In this document: positions 16,301 through 26,574 of the stretch, piece after piece
Layout of the letters: each line of letters starts with the position of its first letter
Numbering within the stretch: position 1 is the stretch's first letter
Origin: Polyodon spathula
Taxonomy: Eukaryota > Chordata > Actinopteri > Acipenseriformes > Polyodontidae
Direction: 5' to 3'
Assembly: GCF_017654505.1 (NCBI RefSeq)
Contig: NC_054569.1
Coordinates: 5,198,006-5,262,005 of the forward strand
Length of the DNA: 64,000 nucleotides
The notes under the pieces: generated by a model
What the model was told of the DNA's origin: nothing
What the model saw: the letters and a program-made list of their open reading frames with translations, nothing else
Database searches by the model: none
Made by a program: the position numbers and the translations under genes

Positions 16301-19300
16301 CTGTGAGGATTCCAGAGCTCGCAGCAGTGCCCCCTTGTGTCCGTGTCCGTGATTACACTGCGGTTGTGTCCTCTGCAATCCCAGCGGCTGGCTTGAGTCT
16401 GGAGGAGGACGAGGGTTCAGACGAAGCTCCAGTGAAGCGGGAAGGGGTGGAGGAATGGGAGGAGACAGCGTCTGCGTTCGAAGCCTCAAGCACAGCCGTT
16501 AGCTCAGCCGCCAGCCACCTCATCTCCCACATCCTCGCGGACCAGTACAGCGACTGGGAAGAACAGGAATCGACCTCCTGCTGCACCCCTCTACCCCCAC
16601 CAGCCCTGTCGGCCACAGCTAACAAGACCTACTCTGAGGACCAGGGGCTGTGCTGGGAGATCCTCACGAAAGTGCGACAGTCCAGGGAGGGCAGAGTTAG
16701 AGAGGGAGGAGCTTCTCCAGTCACCCTGCAGGATAGGCCAGGGTGGGAGAGCATGGGAGAGGCAGTGAGAAGACAGGGTGTAGGGCAAGGCGGTGCTGTA
16801 GAGATGGGCAGAGGTCAGCACAGTGACAATGGGAGGAGTGACATGAAGCAGGGGCAGGAGGACAGGCTGGAGATGCAGGAGAGCCCAGGCAGTGTACAGG
16901 TAGGGAGAGCCAGCGCAAGGGTTAGCACTCAGTCCTGTAAGGAGGCTTGGTTTAGTATGGACTGTATAACCACGGCTATAAAGTGAAACCTGCATTTAAC
17001 AGCAGTTACCAAAGGGACTTGTATATGTGTACTGACAGACAGACTAAATGAACTGTCAGGAGTTGACAGCTGTGGGTACAGGTATTCAGAGGAGGGGGTA
17101 GTTTTCTTTATCCCAGGTGGGAGCACAGCCTCTAACTGCCCCTCTCTGTCCTTTATTGGGCCCCTTAGCCTGTGCTGTCAGCACTGGCCCCTGTGCAGGC
17201 TCCTCTGGGGTCCCTGGCTCCACTCCGTGGTCTGCTGGACTCTTCAGCGTCCACGCTGCGTGGATCCGCGGGCAGCTCAGGAGGGCTGGAGCCCCTGCGA
17301 TCGTCGCATGGGGTGAGTGCAGACTCTACTACAAACCCAGAAAGAGAAAGAAACGCATTCAGTAAAGAGACCAAACCAGGAGCAAACAGGCACTCCTTCC
17401 ACAAGACGCTCGCCTTTTTAAACTTGTTTCTTAGGCGTTTTATTATTGGCGTCTGTGTTTTTTTTTTTTTTTTTGTTTCAGAAAAAAAATATTAATTGCA
17501 ATGAAAAGCTTAACCCTTTGTGTGAAAAGAAAATGATAATAATATAATATCTCTCCCTCTGTCTCTCCCTGCCCCCTTCTCTCTCCCTCTCCTCCCTCTG
17601 CCCCAGCTGCCCCGGACAGGGCTGGGCTCCAGTCTGCTGGGAGTGAGGCAGGAGGAGAAGGTTTCCCTGTCGCTGCTCGGGTTTGAGGAAGAGGAGGACA
17701 GAGTCTCTGAGGGAGGGGTACGTTTAGGGTGTAGTTCTGCAGCATTGAAAAGCTCTTGCACTGCTTGTTAGTAACCTCCCTCTCCCCTCACCCTTCTCTT
17801 CCCCCAGAGTCTGCGTGGGACGGCCCGGCTGCTGCAGAACTTGCACATGGACATAGGATCCCTGGGAGCCGGGTTCGAGTACGAGGTACAGTGCTGAGAG
17901 AGGGGTACAGGACAACTGTCACACACACACACACACACACACAGGGTTACACACACTGTCACACACACACACACATGGTTACACACACTGTTACACACAC
18001 ACACACACACACACACACAGGGTTACACACACTGTCACACACACACACACACACAGGGTTACACACACACACACACACACAGGGTTACACACTGTCACGC
18101 ACACACACACACAGAGTGAGACACACACAGGGTTACACACACACACACACAGGGTTACACACTGTCACGCTGTCACACACACACACACACACACACAGAT
18201 TCTATGGGTAATACAAAGTGAAAACAGAAAACAGTAATATGTTCACCAATATGAATTATTATTTATTGATTTATTGATTTGTTTTTTTCTAAGTCATGTT
18301 TTTTTTAAACTTTAATAAACTTTTTTAAACTTTATTTTTTTTTTTAGAAGTTCATGTGTTTTATAGAGTGTCCACTGGGGGACAGTGTGAGCTGCTGGCG
18401 CAGTGCAGGACTGCCTCCTTCCTGCTCTGAGAGTTAGCAGCCAGTCTGGTCTGGGGAGACTGTACTGCAGCTTGCCTGGGGAACGGCAGAGCCAGCATTA
18501 CCAGGGTCAGGGCTACTCACCCCTGTCCTCCAAACATTCAGGCTGCAGAGCGGGGCGTTTCATTACGCTGGCAGCGCGAGGGAGAGGGACAGTGGCGCTA
18601 CAGGAGTTAGTGTTAATTAACATTAGGGTTGTGATGACTGTTGTGACATCTACATGCGCGCTGCCTTCCTGTGCGTTCTCTGTTACAACAGCCCCCCTCC
18701 GAGGGCTTTGTTAGAGTGACACTTACACAGTCCCACAGACAGGACAGGGCAGGGCAGGCAGGGGCTGTGTTATAACTGACTGGAGCTGAGACACGGAGAG
18801 AGGGCTGAAGTGGGAGACTGCCTTCCTCGTGGTCTGAGCCTCTGGTGTGGAGGTAGAGACCAGGCTGAGGTAGCGGATCTCCCTGTGCAGCGTTGGGACA
18901 GACAGCCGGTTGGGAGCGAGTGTGACCCTGACCCCTCCTCTGTCCAGGACAGTGAGAGCGGAGGGACGCCCCCCCAGAGCGCCCCCCCAGAGGAGCCCAC
19001 CGAGCCAGAGCTGCAGGACCTGCGCGCCTCTGAGGACGAAGAGGGGGACAGCCTGCGAGAGGTGACCCCTGACTGGCTGCCTCAGGCCAGTCCTGCATGC
19101 TGTAGACTGAGTGCTGCTGTAGCCTGGCTCCCCTGCCTTGCACTCCACCCTCCCTGTGCTACTCTTAATTGCAAGCCGTGCGCGCCACTGGTGCCTGTGT
19201 GTGCCCTTCTTATAAACATTTACTAGGGTGTGCCAGGGTGCAGAGCAGCTGATTGTGCTGAAGAAGGGGAGGGTGGGCTGCACAGTGCAAACACAGACAG

Positions 19301-21382
19301 CACACGGGGGCACTGTGAAACTGCTGGGCAATTGTGCCATGGTAAACCTTTCTAAAGATGTATACCTACTCTTTGAATGGTGCAAATGACAGTATGTTGG
19401 TTATCGAAACAGATCTTTTCAATACAGTGTGCTGTAACCCCTGACTGCTGCACTAGTTCAGTATGAGCCTGTTTGCTTTGCGCTCGCCTGTTTCTAGAGG
19501 CTGGCTTGCCTTTGAGTTCAGTAGAGCTTGCTGTGGGTCGTGCGTTTTCCTCAAACACTTTACAGCACACGGCAGGTCAGATAAACACAGTCGATTTTAA
19601 AGTCTATTCACAAAGCTTTGACTCCTGAGGGTTTTAAAGAACACTGTGTTTCAGAGTCAATACAATGCATGTCTGTATTCGCTGTCCAGATTGTCGCTGG
19701 CTTCTTGAACAGTCTGGGAACGTTTTAATGACTCTGTAGTGTTTTATTTGTGTTCTTGAAGTAATTCCTGATTTCAGGTTGTATTGTAGTTTCACAAGAG
19801 CGAGCCTTTGAAACAGGACACAGTATCTAAGCTAGCGTGTCACTATTTTGCTGTGCTGCACTGCCGGGTCCTGTAGAGTGTTTAGCATCTAGAAGATGGC
19901 TATAGTGTGTGTAGGGCCAGTAAGAAGTGCACTGGTTTTGCACTCAAATGAATCTGTTTTTCTAAAGTGATAACGTTTCTAAAAGTGATCAAACATAATT
20001 TTGTTTTCCAAATTACTGCGCACCAGCGACCCCTTGTGGTCTGGCCGGGCGCCTGCAGGCTTGCCTGTCAGCTGCCCAGAGCTGTGTTGTCCTCAGACGC
20101 TGTAGGTGGCTGTGTGGCGGGCCTGCAGAGTGAAGAGAAGCGGTCGGCTGACGGCACACGAAAAAAAAGTTTGGTTATCATTAGAAGTGTGTGATCACCA
20201 TTAATGCCTGCATTATTTATATAGTTGAAAATGATTAAATACACACAGTGATAAATGTAGAAGCGCTAAGACAAATGATGTGGTAAAATGTGTGTTGTGT
20301 ATAAATGTAGCCGGGCTGCACAAACCCCTTGTCTTTGTTCCCTTTGATTTCGCTGCCGGACTGAAGGGCGCTCTGAAGGCGAACCCCTGCTCAGCAGCTG
20401 GGAGCCAGACTTCCACCGCAGACTGCCGCAGCGATGGGGTCTGCCCTCCCACCCCTGACAAAACAGGACCAGGCAGCGAGAGATCGCCCCCTGCAGGGCT
20501 GGAGGACAGAGACACGGGCAGCGAGGTAGAGGAGGAAGAGGAGGCGGAAGTGAACCCCGAAACTGGAAACGCTGGGGGAAAGGAGGCCGGAGAAATAAGT
20601 GTGGATTCTGGGGAGGTGAAAGAGAGAGGACCGCCTCAAGACAGGAAGAAACCCTCTCTTTCCAAAGATGTGTGGGGAGCTGGGAGGAGGGAAAGGGCTC
20701 CCATGGATTCTATGCTGGAGGAGAGGGGGGAGAGCAAGGAGATGAGACCGGAGCCAGACCGGGAGGGAGAGGAGAGCCCGGGGGTGTCTGAGCAGGAGAA
20801 GCCAGATGGAGGAAGTGTCGAGATGGAAGGGGCTGGGGAGGGACGGGGAGAGATGGAAGGAGCCAGCAGCGTCTCCCACTCTGATTGCGGGGAGTCAGAG
20901 GAGCTGATTATAGAGAGAGGAGGGGACAGGAACACCTCCAAGGAGCCTGGAACTGTCACCCTGGTAACCCAGCCCAAAGAGGTAGGGTGTGTGTACCCCA
21001 ACACTGCCCTTCCCTCATTCTGTACCCCCGTCTCTCCTCCCCCTGATACCGCTTCGCTCGTAGGAGGGCAGCAGCGATGGCTCATGTCCTCTGCGCTGCA
21101 TGTGTTGTGAAGTGTTGTAGCAGCTCTGTGCCGGGCTGGTAATTAAACTCCCATTGAATTGTTGTTTTTGGCGCATGTGGTTTTACTGTGAGTTTTACTA
21201 GCTCTTTAGTGTGAGGATATTAAAGGGCATCAAAGTGGCAGTCACGTGTGTTTGGGGGTAGGCGGGTTTGTTTGAGCTTTGCACACTGACATCCAGGCTC
21301 ACCCCCCCCCAACAGTCCTGTGTGAAGGGTAAGTCTGTTTCTGTGGTCATGTCTCTACCTCTCTATTCTTCCATCTCCATCC

Positions 21383-21422
<40 letters not shown>

Positions 21423-21501
21423 GGATTCCGAGGCCAGCGAACACATCAAGGAGCTGAGGGTATCCCTGCACTCTGAGGAGGAGGAGTCCAGAAAACACAA
21501 G
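7240..21501 (+). CDS. cep164: cep164, centrosomal protein of 164 kDa, N-terminal half (3' end lost at assembly gap)
   Basis: Distal-appendage protein of the mother centriole, needed to start cilia; its N-terminal WW region binds TTBK2. Supported exons: 7240-7321, 8078-8189, 8936-9155, 17169-17312, 17607-17717, 17808-17885, 18948-19061, about 20367-20981, 21424-21501. From 8936 onward all junctions are phase 0. Visible landmarks: start [20 protein letters not shown]; the block [13 protein letters not shown]; the WW domain split over exons ([25 protein letters not shown]); a Lys/Glu-rich tract; [35 protein letters not shown]; then acidic disordered sequence ending at SEHIKEL. Coiled-coil exons expected for the C-terminal half are missing because a 500-N gap follows. 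It is divergent from bace1, as in human. A possible extra large exon (15229-16899) is listed separately. Confidence 0.95.
8078..8189 (+). CDS. cep164: cep164 exon with conserved N-terminal block
   Basis: From GTGTTAG|AGATCC to CCATG|GTAAGAG. It encodes [20 protein letters not shown] and [17 protein letters not shown], ending two bases into the Cys codon of the WW domain. The fit to mammalian CEP164 is close. Confidence 0.95.
8491..8934 (+). repeat. about 440-bp C/T-rich tract before a cep164 acceptor
   Basis: Almost pure C and T on the plus strand, ending at the splice acceptor CTCCTCAG at 8935. It looks like an expanded polypyrimidine tract made of CCCCTCTC-type simple repeats. Long open frames across it are composition artefacts. 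Confidence 0.9.
8936..9155 (+). CDS. cep164: cep164 exon with WW domain and Lys-rich tract
   Basis: From CTCAG|TCAGGACG to CCTGCG|GTGAGT. It encodes [20 protein letters not shown] followed by [11 protein letters not shown], the second half of the WW domain. A highly basic [20 protein letters not shown] stretch follows. An earlier donor at 9141 (CTG|GTGAGA) is also possible, but the later GTGAGT is stronger and keeps phase 0. Confidence 0.94.
9196..9400. repeat. imperfect repeat of CAGTACA / ACACTGCACTGCA units
   Basis: About three to four copies of a roughly 60-bp unit with CAATAAACAGCACACTGCAC, in the cep164 intron just after the WW exon. Confidence 0.8.
9545..15118. repeat. 5.6-kb array of a 60-bp unit in a cep164 intron
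   Basis: About 93 tandem copies of a 60-bp unit made of AATCACTGAACACACTGAAC, CACAAACACTGAGGAGAGCT and ACATCTAGAAACACTACGAG. Copies are 95-100% alike. Variants include GGGGAGCG for GAGGAGAG and shortened units lacking ACACTGAACCAC. Because 60 is divisible by three and the unit lacks stops in several frames, open frames up to about 930 codons appear on the minus strand. They are repeat artefacts. It lies between the WW-domain exon and the next supported cep164 exons. Confidence 0.98.
15229..16899 (+). other. possible large extra cep164 exon with broken frame
   Basis: After an acceptor TTGTTTAG at 15221-15228 comes a 1671-bp stretch ending at a donor ACAG|GTAGGG (16900). Its length is a multiple of three, and both borders fit phase 0, as the flanking cep164 exons require. 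The first part reads [20 protein letters not shown] in frame 1. The last 312 codons (15964-16899), Ser/Glu/Gly-rich like CEP164's disordered middle, are in the same frame. Between 15559 and 15964 the protein-like reading moves through other frames, with stops at 15559, 15592 and 15808; each shift sits at a short homopolymer. Either a genuine fish exon carrying assembly indels, or a decayed exon. I do not recognise a counterpart in mammals. Confidence 0.45.
17169..17312 (+). CDS. cep164: cep164 exon (LAPLRGL block)
   Basis: From CCCCTTAG|CCTGTG to CATGGG|GTGAGT, 48 codons, phase 0 both ends. It encodes [20 protein letters not shown] and [13 protein letters not shown], closely matching human CEP164 just after its Lys-rich tract. 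Confidence 0.93.
17607..17717 (+). CDS. cep164: cep164 exon ([11 protein letters not shown] block)
   Basis: From TGCCCCAG|CTGCCC to GAGGG|GTACGT, 37 codons, phase 0. It encodes [20 protein letters not shown] and [17 protein letters not shown]; the LSLLG-acidic pattern matches the family. Confidence 0.9.
17808..17885 (+). CDS. cep164: cep164 exon ([18 protein letters not shown] block)
   Basis: From CTTCCCCCAG|AGTCTG to TACGAG|GTACAG, 26 codons, phase 0. It encodes [18 protein letters not shown], close to the conserved family block. Confidence 0.93.
17917..18198. repeat. (CA)n-rich array with GGGTTACACACACTGTC units
   Basis: CA dinucleotide runs separated by GGGTTACACACACTGT, about ten blocks, in a cep164 intron. 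The unit includes GGGTTA but not as tandem telomeric repeats. Confidence 0.92.
18948..19061 (+). CDS. cep164: cep164 exon (acidic/proline-rich)
   Basis: From CTGTCCAG|GACAGT to CGAGAG|GTGACC, 38 codons, phase 0. It encodes [20 protein letters not shown] and ends [10 protein letters not shown]. Poorly conserved, but splice sites, phase and composition fit. Confidence 0.8.
19062..20366 (+). other. cep164 intron, nothing recognised
   Basis: About 1.3 kb without a coding signal I can support. Short frames on either strand look random. Confidence 0.55.
20367..20981 (+). CDS. cep164: cep164 long acidic exon (start approximate)
   Basis: An open frame of about 200 codons, Glu/Gly/Ser/Pro-rich ([40 protein letters not shown]), ends at a phase-0 donor AAAGAG|GTAGGG at 20982. 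The composition fits the disordered middle of CEP164. The acceptor is unclear: AAG at 20366 and AAG at 20378 would both give phase 0, and neither has a strong polypyrimidine tract. Confidence 0.7.
21424..21501 (+). CDS. cep164: cep164 last exon before the gap
   Basis: A (CT)n tract and TAG lead into 26 codons, [20 protein letters not shown] then ESRKHK, with donor AAG|GTAATC and phase 0. The SEHIKEL block resembles the family's SEHMKE. Confidence 0.88.
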
Positions 21502-21514
21502 GTAATCCCCCGCT

Positions 21515-22483
21515 CCCACTCCCCTGCACATTGACTCACTCCCCCCGCTCTCACTCTCCTGCACATTGACTCACTCCCCCGCTCTCACTCCCCTGCACAT
21601 TGACTCACTCACTCCCCTGCACATTGACTCACTCTCCTGCACATTGACTCACTCCCCCGCTCTCACTCCCCTGCACATTGACTCACTCCCCCCGCTCTCA
21701 CTCCCCTGCACATTGACTCACTCACCTGCTCTCCCTCCCCTGCACATTGACTCACTCCCCTGCTCTCCCTCCCCCGCTCTCACTCCCCTGCACATTGACT
21801 CACTCCCCTGCTCTCACTCCCCTGCACATTGACTCACTCCCCTGCTCTCCCTCCCCCGCTCTCACTCCCCTGCACATTGACTCACTCCCCTGCTCTCACT
21901 CCCCTGCACATTGACTCACTCCCCTGCACATTGACTCACTCCCCCGCTCTCACTCCCCTGCACATTGACTCACTCCCCTGCTCTCACTCCCCTGCACATT
22001 GACCTGCTCTCACTCCCCTGCACACTCCCCTGCTCTCCCTCCCCCGCTCTCACTCCCCTGCACATTGACTCACTCCCCCGCTCTCACTCCCCTGCACTTG
22101 CTCTCACTCCCCTGCACATTGACTCACTCCCCCGCTCTCACTCCCCTGCACATTGACTCACTCCCCTGCCCTGCTCTCACTCCCCTGCACATTGACTCAC
22201 TCCCCTGCTCTCCCTCCCCTGCACATTGACTCACTCTCCCCTGCTCTCACTCCCCTGCACATTGACTCACTCCCCCGCTCTCACTCCCCTGCACATTGAC
22301 TCACTCCCCTGCTCTCCCTCCCCTGCACATTGACTCACTCCCCTGCTCTCCCTCCCCCACTCTCACTCCCCTGACTCACTCCCCCGCTCTCACTCCCCTG
22401 CCCTGCTCTCACTCCCCTGCACATTGACTCACTCTCCTGCTCTCCCTCCCCCGCTCTCACTCCCCTGCACATTGACTCACTCC
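21515..22483. repeat. minisatellite running into the assembly gap
   Basis: Tandem units built from CTCCCCTGCACATTGACTCA and CTCCCCCGCTCTCA, about 30 copies with many length variants. The array is still repetitive when the N run begins, which explains why assembly stopped here. Confidence 0.97.
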
Positions 22484-22983
22484 NNNNNNNNNNNNNNNNN
22501 NNNNNNNNNNNNNNNNNNNNNNNNNNNNNNNNNNNNNNNNNNNNNNNNNNNNNNNNNNNNNNNNNNNNNNNNNNNNNNNNNNNNNNNNNNNNNNNNNNNN
22601 NNNNNNNNNNNNNNNNNNNNNNNNNNNNNNNNNNNNNNNNNNNNNNNNNNNNNNNNNNNNNNNNNNNNNNNNNNNNNNNNNNNNNNNNNNNNNNNNNNNN
22701 NNNNNNNNNNNNNNNNNNNNNNNNNNNNNNNNNNNNNNNNNNNNNNNNNNNNNNNNNNNNNNNNNNNNNNNNNNNNNNNNNNNNNNNNNNNNNNNNNNNN
22801 NNNNNNNNNNNNNNNNNNNNNNNNNNNNNNNNNNNNNNNNNNNNNNNNNNNNNNNNNNNNNNNNNNNNNNNNNNNNNNNNNNNNNNNNNNNNNNNNNNNN
22901 NNNNNNNNNNNNNNNNNNNNNNNNNNNNNNNNNNNNNNNNNNNNNNNNNNNNNNNNNNNNNNNNNNNNNNNNNNNNNNNNNNN
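22484..22983. other. 500-N assembly gap
   Basis: Exactly 500 unknown bases, a conventional placeholder size rather than a measured distance. cep164 is on the left and MHC class I sequence on the right. Confidence 0.99.
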
Positions 22984-23336
22984 CGTTACGGTTTCCATGC
23001 AAGTGAGGAATAAAATAAAAACCCCTTCAGCCAGCAAAAAACTCATTACAAGTCGACTTAAACCGTTTCAGCTGCGTTTGCCGCAGATATTGTCTTATTC
23101 GCGTAAGTGTTACCGAGCTTAAAAGTTGGATGGAAAGATAGTAACTAAAGAAGTAACAGACTCGTCAGAAGGACTGCCTGCTAACATTCCCACAAAATAA
23201 GATTTAGCTTCAGGGTCACGACTACCAGCTTCAAACTGTTTGTTTTTCTTAAAGCGAGCACATCCTGCGAGGAAGCCCCTGGTATTTTGCTGTATATTTA
23301 TTGAAGACAGTAAATATTTCTCGTGTAAAAACTGAC

Positions 23337-23391
23337 CTGCGGCAGCTGCATGAACCCAGCAGAGAATCCCGAGTACAGCCACCCGGGTCAT
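23337..23391 (-). CDS. MHC class I signal-peptide exon of a second, truncated gene
   Basis: On the minus strand an ATG (23391-23389) opens MTRVAVLGILCWVHAAAA, a hydrophobic leader, ending GCAG|GTCAGT after one extra base (phase 1). That is the phase needed by the alpha1 exon of fish class I genes, including the one at 62986, which begins with two bases before ACTCACTCA. The reading direction points into the gap, so the rest of this gene would lie beyond 22984. Function is inferred from phase, leader and neighbourhood; an unrelated secreted protein is possible. Confidence 0.55.
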
Positions 23392-23559
23392 CTCCGATAG
23401 TCTCCACAGAGCAGGGTATTCAACACCACACTCGCTTATAAACAACCGGGTTGCTTGTGAAATGGATATTTAATATTTTTAATACAATTCTTCTAGCTTT
23501 TGCCAACCACGAACCGATCACACCGCTTATCAGAAACTCTCTCAGTCTGGAATTTTGTG

Positions 23560-23588
23560 ATTGGCTAAGCGAGCGTGGTCCAGCCAAT
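23560..23588 (-). promoter_or_regulatory. paired CCAAT/ATTGG boxes upstream of the signal-peptide exon
   Basis: ATTGG at 23560-23564 and CCAAT at 23584-23588 on the plus strand form an inverted pair about 170-200 bp upstream of the ATG at 23391. An inverted CCAAT (Y-box) is part of MHC promoters. I do not see a convincing X-box or interferon element next to it. Confidence 0.3.
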
Positions 23589-23618
23589 GGGAAGCGCGCA
23601 TCAGCAGTATCCGGGTGA

Positions 23619-23993
23619 ATAGTTTTGTTCAGGTTTGTGTCTCTGAAGTGAAGCTGGATTGTGTTGTTTTGAAAGTTAGCATTTTTGCAGGAAAGCAGCG
23701 ATCAAGCTTCACAGCAGCGGGGTTTCTATACGGCGTGGGAAGCCTGTCAGGAACACGAGAGCCACGAAGTGCAGATTTATCAAACCACAATCACTATCCG
23801 GGGTGAATAAAAACACTATTTTATTTGCTTATGTAGCGTTGTAGGTTGTGTTTAATAGAGAACTAGACGAGGCTGTTTGGTCCTTGAACACTTCTCTGGT
23901 TTATTTAAATCAGATCCGTACACATAACTGAACAACAACAACAGACACCATATTGTGAAATAGTTTTGTTCAGCTTTGTGTCTCTGAAGTGAA
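23619..23993. repeat. 34-bp direct repeat pair
   Basis: ATAGTTTTGTTCAGGTTTGT and the following TCTCTGAAGTGAA at 23619-23652 recur at 23960-23993 with one mismatch. Confidence 0.85.
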
Positions 23994-24014
23994 ACAGAGT
24001 GACATACCAGAGGG

Positions 24015-24093
24015 ACTACATTTCCCATCATCCTCCTGCTCACGTATGTAAGATGGATTTACCAGTGAGCAGGAGGATGATGGGAAATGTAGT
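24015..24093. repeat. perfect 29-bp inverted repeat with 21-bp spacer
   Basis: Arms 24015-24043 and 24065-24093 are exact reverse complements and start ACTACATTTCCCATCATCC. This resembles the ACTACAnTTCCCA promoter motif bound by ZNF143-type factors. It could be a small foldback element. Confidence 0.85.
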
Positions 24094-24099
24094 TCTGAG

Positions 24100-25055
24100 A
24101 GGTCCATGCAGGTACATGTGAAGCCATCTTGGGAGACTGTGGAATGCAATTTAAAAGTTTTAAAAAGAGGTCAAAATGTAAAAATAAATTAAAACAATAT
24201 AAGCCTTGCTTAAACAGTTGTGGCAACACATGGGAACATGTAGCACTAAAAATAAAAAGGTCCTTCTATACCCTTTAAAGGGTAAAACATTTTAATTTGC
24301 CATTCCAGGACTTCAAACACATTTCTCATGGTTGAATTCTGCATTACACAAGTCCAAAAACGGTCTCCACGGTGTGTGTATACAGGAAATAAGATCTTCC
24401 TCACATGACGAGTAGTCAAAGCAGCGGCTGAGTAGCTTGTTGGTTTCGAAGCAGGTGGATGCTATCTCTTATCTCTTATCTCTTCAAATTTCATATGGGT
24501 CGAGTCCTGTCAAGTCAGCTTTATGAAAAGTAACTAATAGTTTTACTTTTGCAATACATTTGTTTATTATAATGTTCGTGTGCTTATTTAGATGTACATT
24601 CATATGGAATATATAAAGGCTATATTTGCACCCAGAGCCGTATGAAAATTCATAATAGCAAAATTGTGACATCAAAGTGTCATTCCATAGAAGATTATTC
24701 TTGACCTTTGACCCCTATGTAAAGAGACACGCAAAAACATTGTTCATTACATTCCCTCCGAGTTTGAACCTTAACTGACCTTCCTGTCTGTTAAATATAT
24801 TTTACGCACCTCATTTCTAAATGAAGAGGTCGCAAATATGGTAACAAGTGATAAGGAGTAAGTTGTCACTTTTTGTGCAAGGCAAGGGTGAGATGAATGT
24901 TCAAATAATTATACCTAGAAATGATGAATGAATTGAATGATCCCATTTTCAACGACTGTCCTGAAGAAGCCTGTTGTACAGCATTTAGACTCGAGAGCAG
25001 CCATCATCCACCTCATTGAGGGCAGGCCAGGCAATTCTTTCAAGAAACACCTAGA
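24100..25055. other. no gene seen
   Basis: A/T-rich sequence without a recognisable exon or element. Confidence 0.5.
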
Positions 25056-25059
25056 GGAA

Positions 25060-26336
25060 AAATACACTAATAAACTGCAGGAAAATAAAAACACTAATAA
25101 ACTGCAGGAAAAAAACACTAATAAACTGCAGGAAAAAACACTAATAAACTGCAGGAAAAACACTAATAAACTGCAGGAAAAAAACACTAATAAACTGCAG
25201 GAAAAAAACACTAATAAACTGCAGGAAAAAACACTAATAAACTGCAGGAAAAAACACTAATAAACTGCAGGAAAAAACACTAATAAACTACAGGAAAAAA
25301 ACACTAATAAACTACAGGAAAAAAACACTAATAAACTGCAGGAAAAAACACTAATAAACTGCAGGAAAAAAACACTAATAAACTGCAGGAAAAAAACACT
25401 AATAAACTGCAGGAAAAAAACACTAATAAACTGCAGGAAAAAAACACTAATAAACTGCAGGAAAAAACACTAATAAACTGCAGGAAAAAACACTAATAAA
25501 CTGCAGGAAAAAAACACTAATAAACTGCAGGAAAAAAACACTAATAAACTGCAGGAAAAAAACTAATAAACTGCAGGAAAATACACTAATAAACTGCAGG
25601 AAAAAAACACTAATAAACTGCAGGAAAAAACACTAATAAACTGCAGGAAAAAACACTAATAAACTGCAGGAAAAAACACTAATAAACTGCAGGAAAAAAC
25701 ACTAATAAACTGCAGGAAAAAACACTAATAAACTGCAGGAAAAACACTAATAAACTGCAGGAAAAAACACTAATAAACTGCAGGAAAAAACGAATAAACT
25801 GCAGGAAAAAACACTAATAAACTGCAGGAAAAAACTAATAAACTGCAGGAAAAAACACTAATAAACTGCAGGAAAAAAACACTAATAAACTGCAGGAAAA
25901 AACTAATAAACTGCAGGAAAAAACACTAATAAACTGCAGGAAAAAAACACTAATAAACTGCAGGAAAAAAACACTAATAAACTGCAGGAAAAAACACTAA
26001 TAAACTGCAGGAAAAAAACACTAATAAACTGCAGGAAAAACACTAATAAACTGCAGGAAAAAAACACTAATAAACTGCAGGAAAAAAACACTAATAAACT
26101 GCAGGAAAAAAACACTAATAAACTGCAGGAAAAAAACACTAATAAACTGCAGGAAAAAACACTAATAAACTGCAGGAAAAAACACTAATAAACTGCAGGA
26201 AAAAACACTAATAAACTGCAGGAAAAAACACTAATAAACTGCAGGAAAAACACTAATAAACTGCAGGAAAAAAACACTAATAAACTGCAGGAAAAAACAC
26301 TAATAAACTGCAGGAAAAACACTAATAAACTGCAGG
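25060..26336. repeat. 23-bp minisatellite, about 56 copies
   Basis: Unit AACACTAATAAACTGCAGG plus an A-run of 3-6 bases. The A-run length varies between copies. Each unit holds a CTGCAG site. Confidence 0.98.
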
Positions 26337-26408
26337 TGATCTTGCTGAACCTTACTGGCTGTTTTGTTGGATTTCATATTGAAATGGCTTCCTCTCAATG
26401 CTCTATAC

Positions 26409-26574
26409 TAGTGTTCTTCATTGCAAGGCCCGCATGGCACTGGCGACCCCTAGTGGACTTTAGTGCGGCCCCCAACAACACACAAATGTGAAAGAGGAGG
26501 CCTGGCGGCCCTCACACTGATGTCTTACTCGCAAAAGTGCCCCCCCCCCCCCTGAAAATCAGTGAAGAACACTG
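26409..26574. mobile_element. 166-bp hAT-type MITE with 8-bp target duplication
   Basis: Terminal inverted repeats AGTGTTCTTCA and TGAAGAACACT are flanked by CTCTATAC at 26401-26408 and 26575-26582. An 8-bp duplication and CAG-type ends fit hAT. No coding capacity. Confidence 0.8.

Noticed and set aside
22424..23122. Frames spanning the N run
   Set aside because: They translate unknown bases and carry no information.
25060..26336. CRISPR-like array
   Set aside because: Units are contiguous with no unique spacers, and the host is a vertebrate; it is an ordinary minisatellite.
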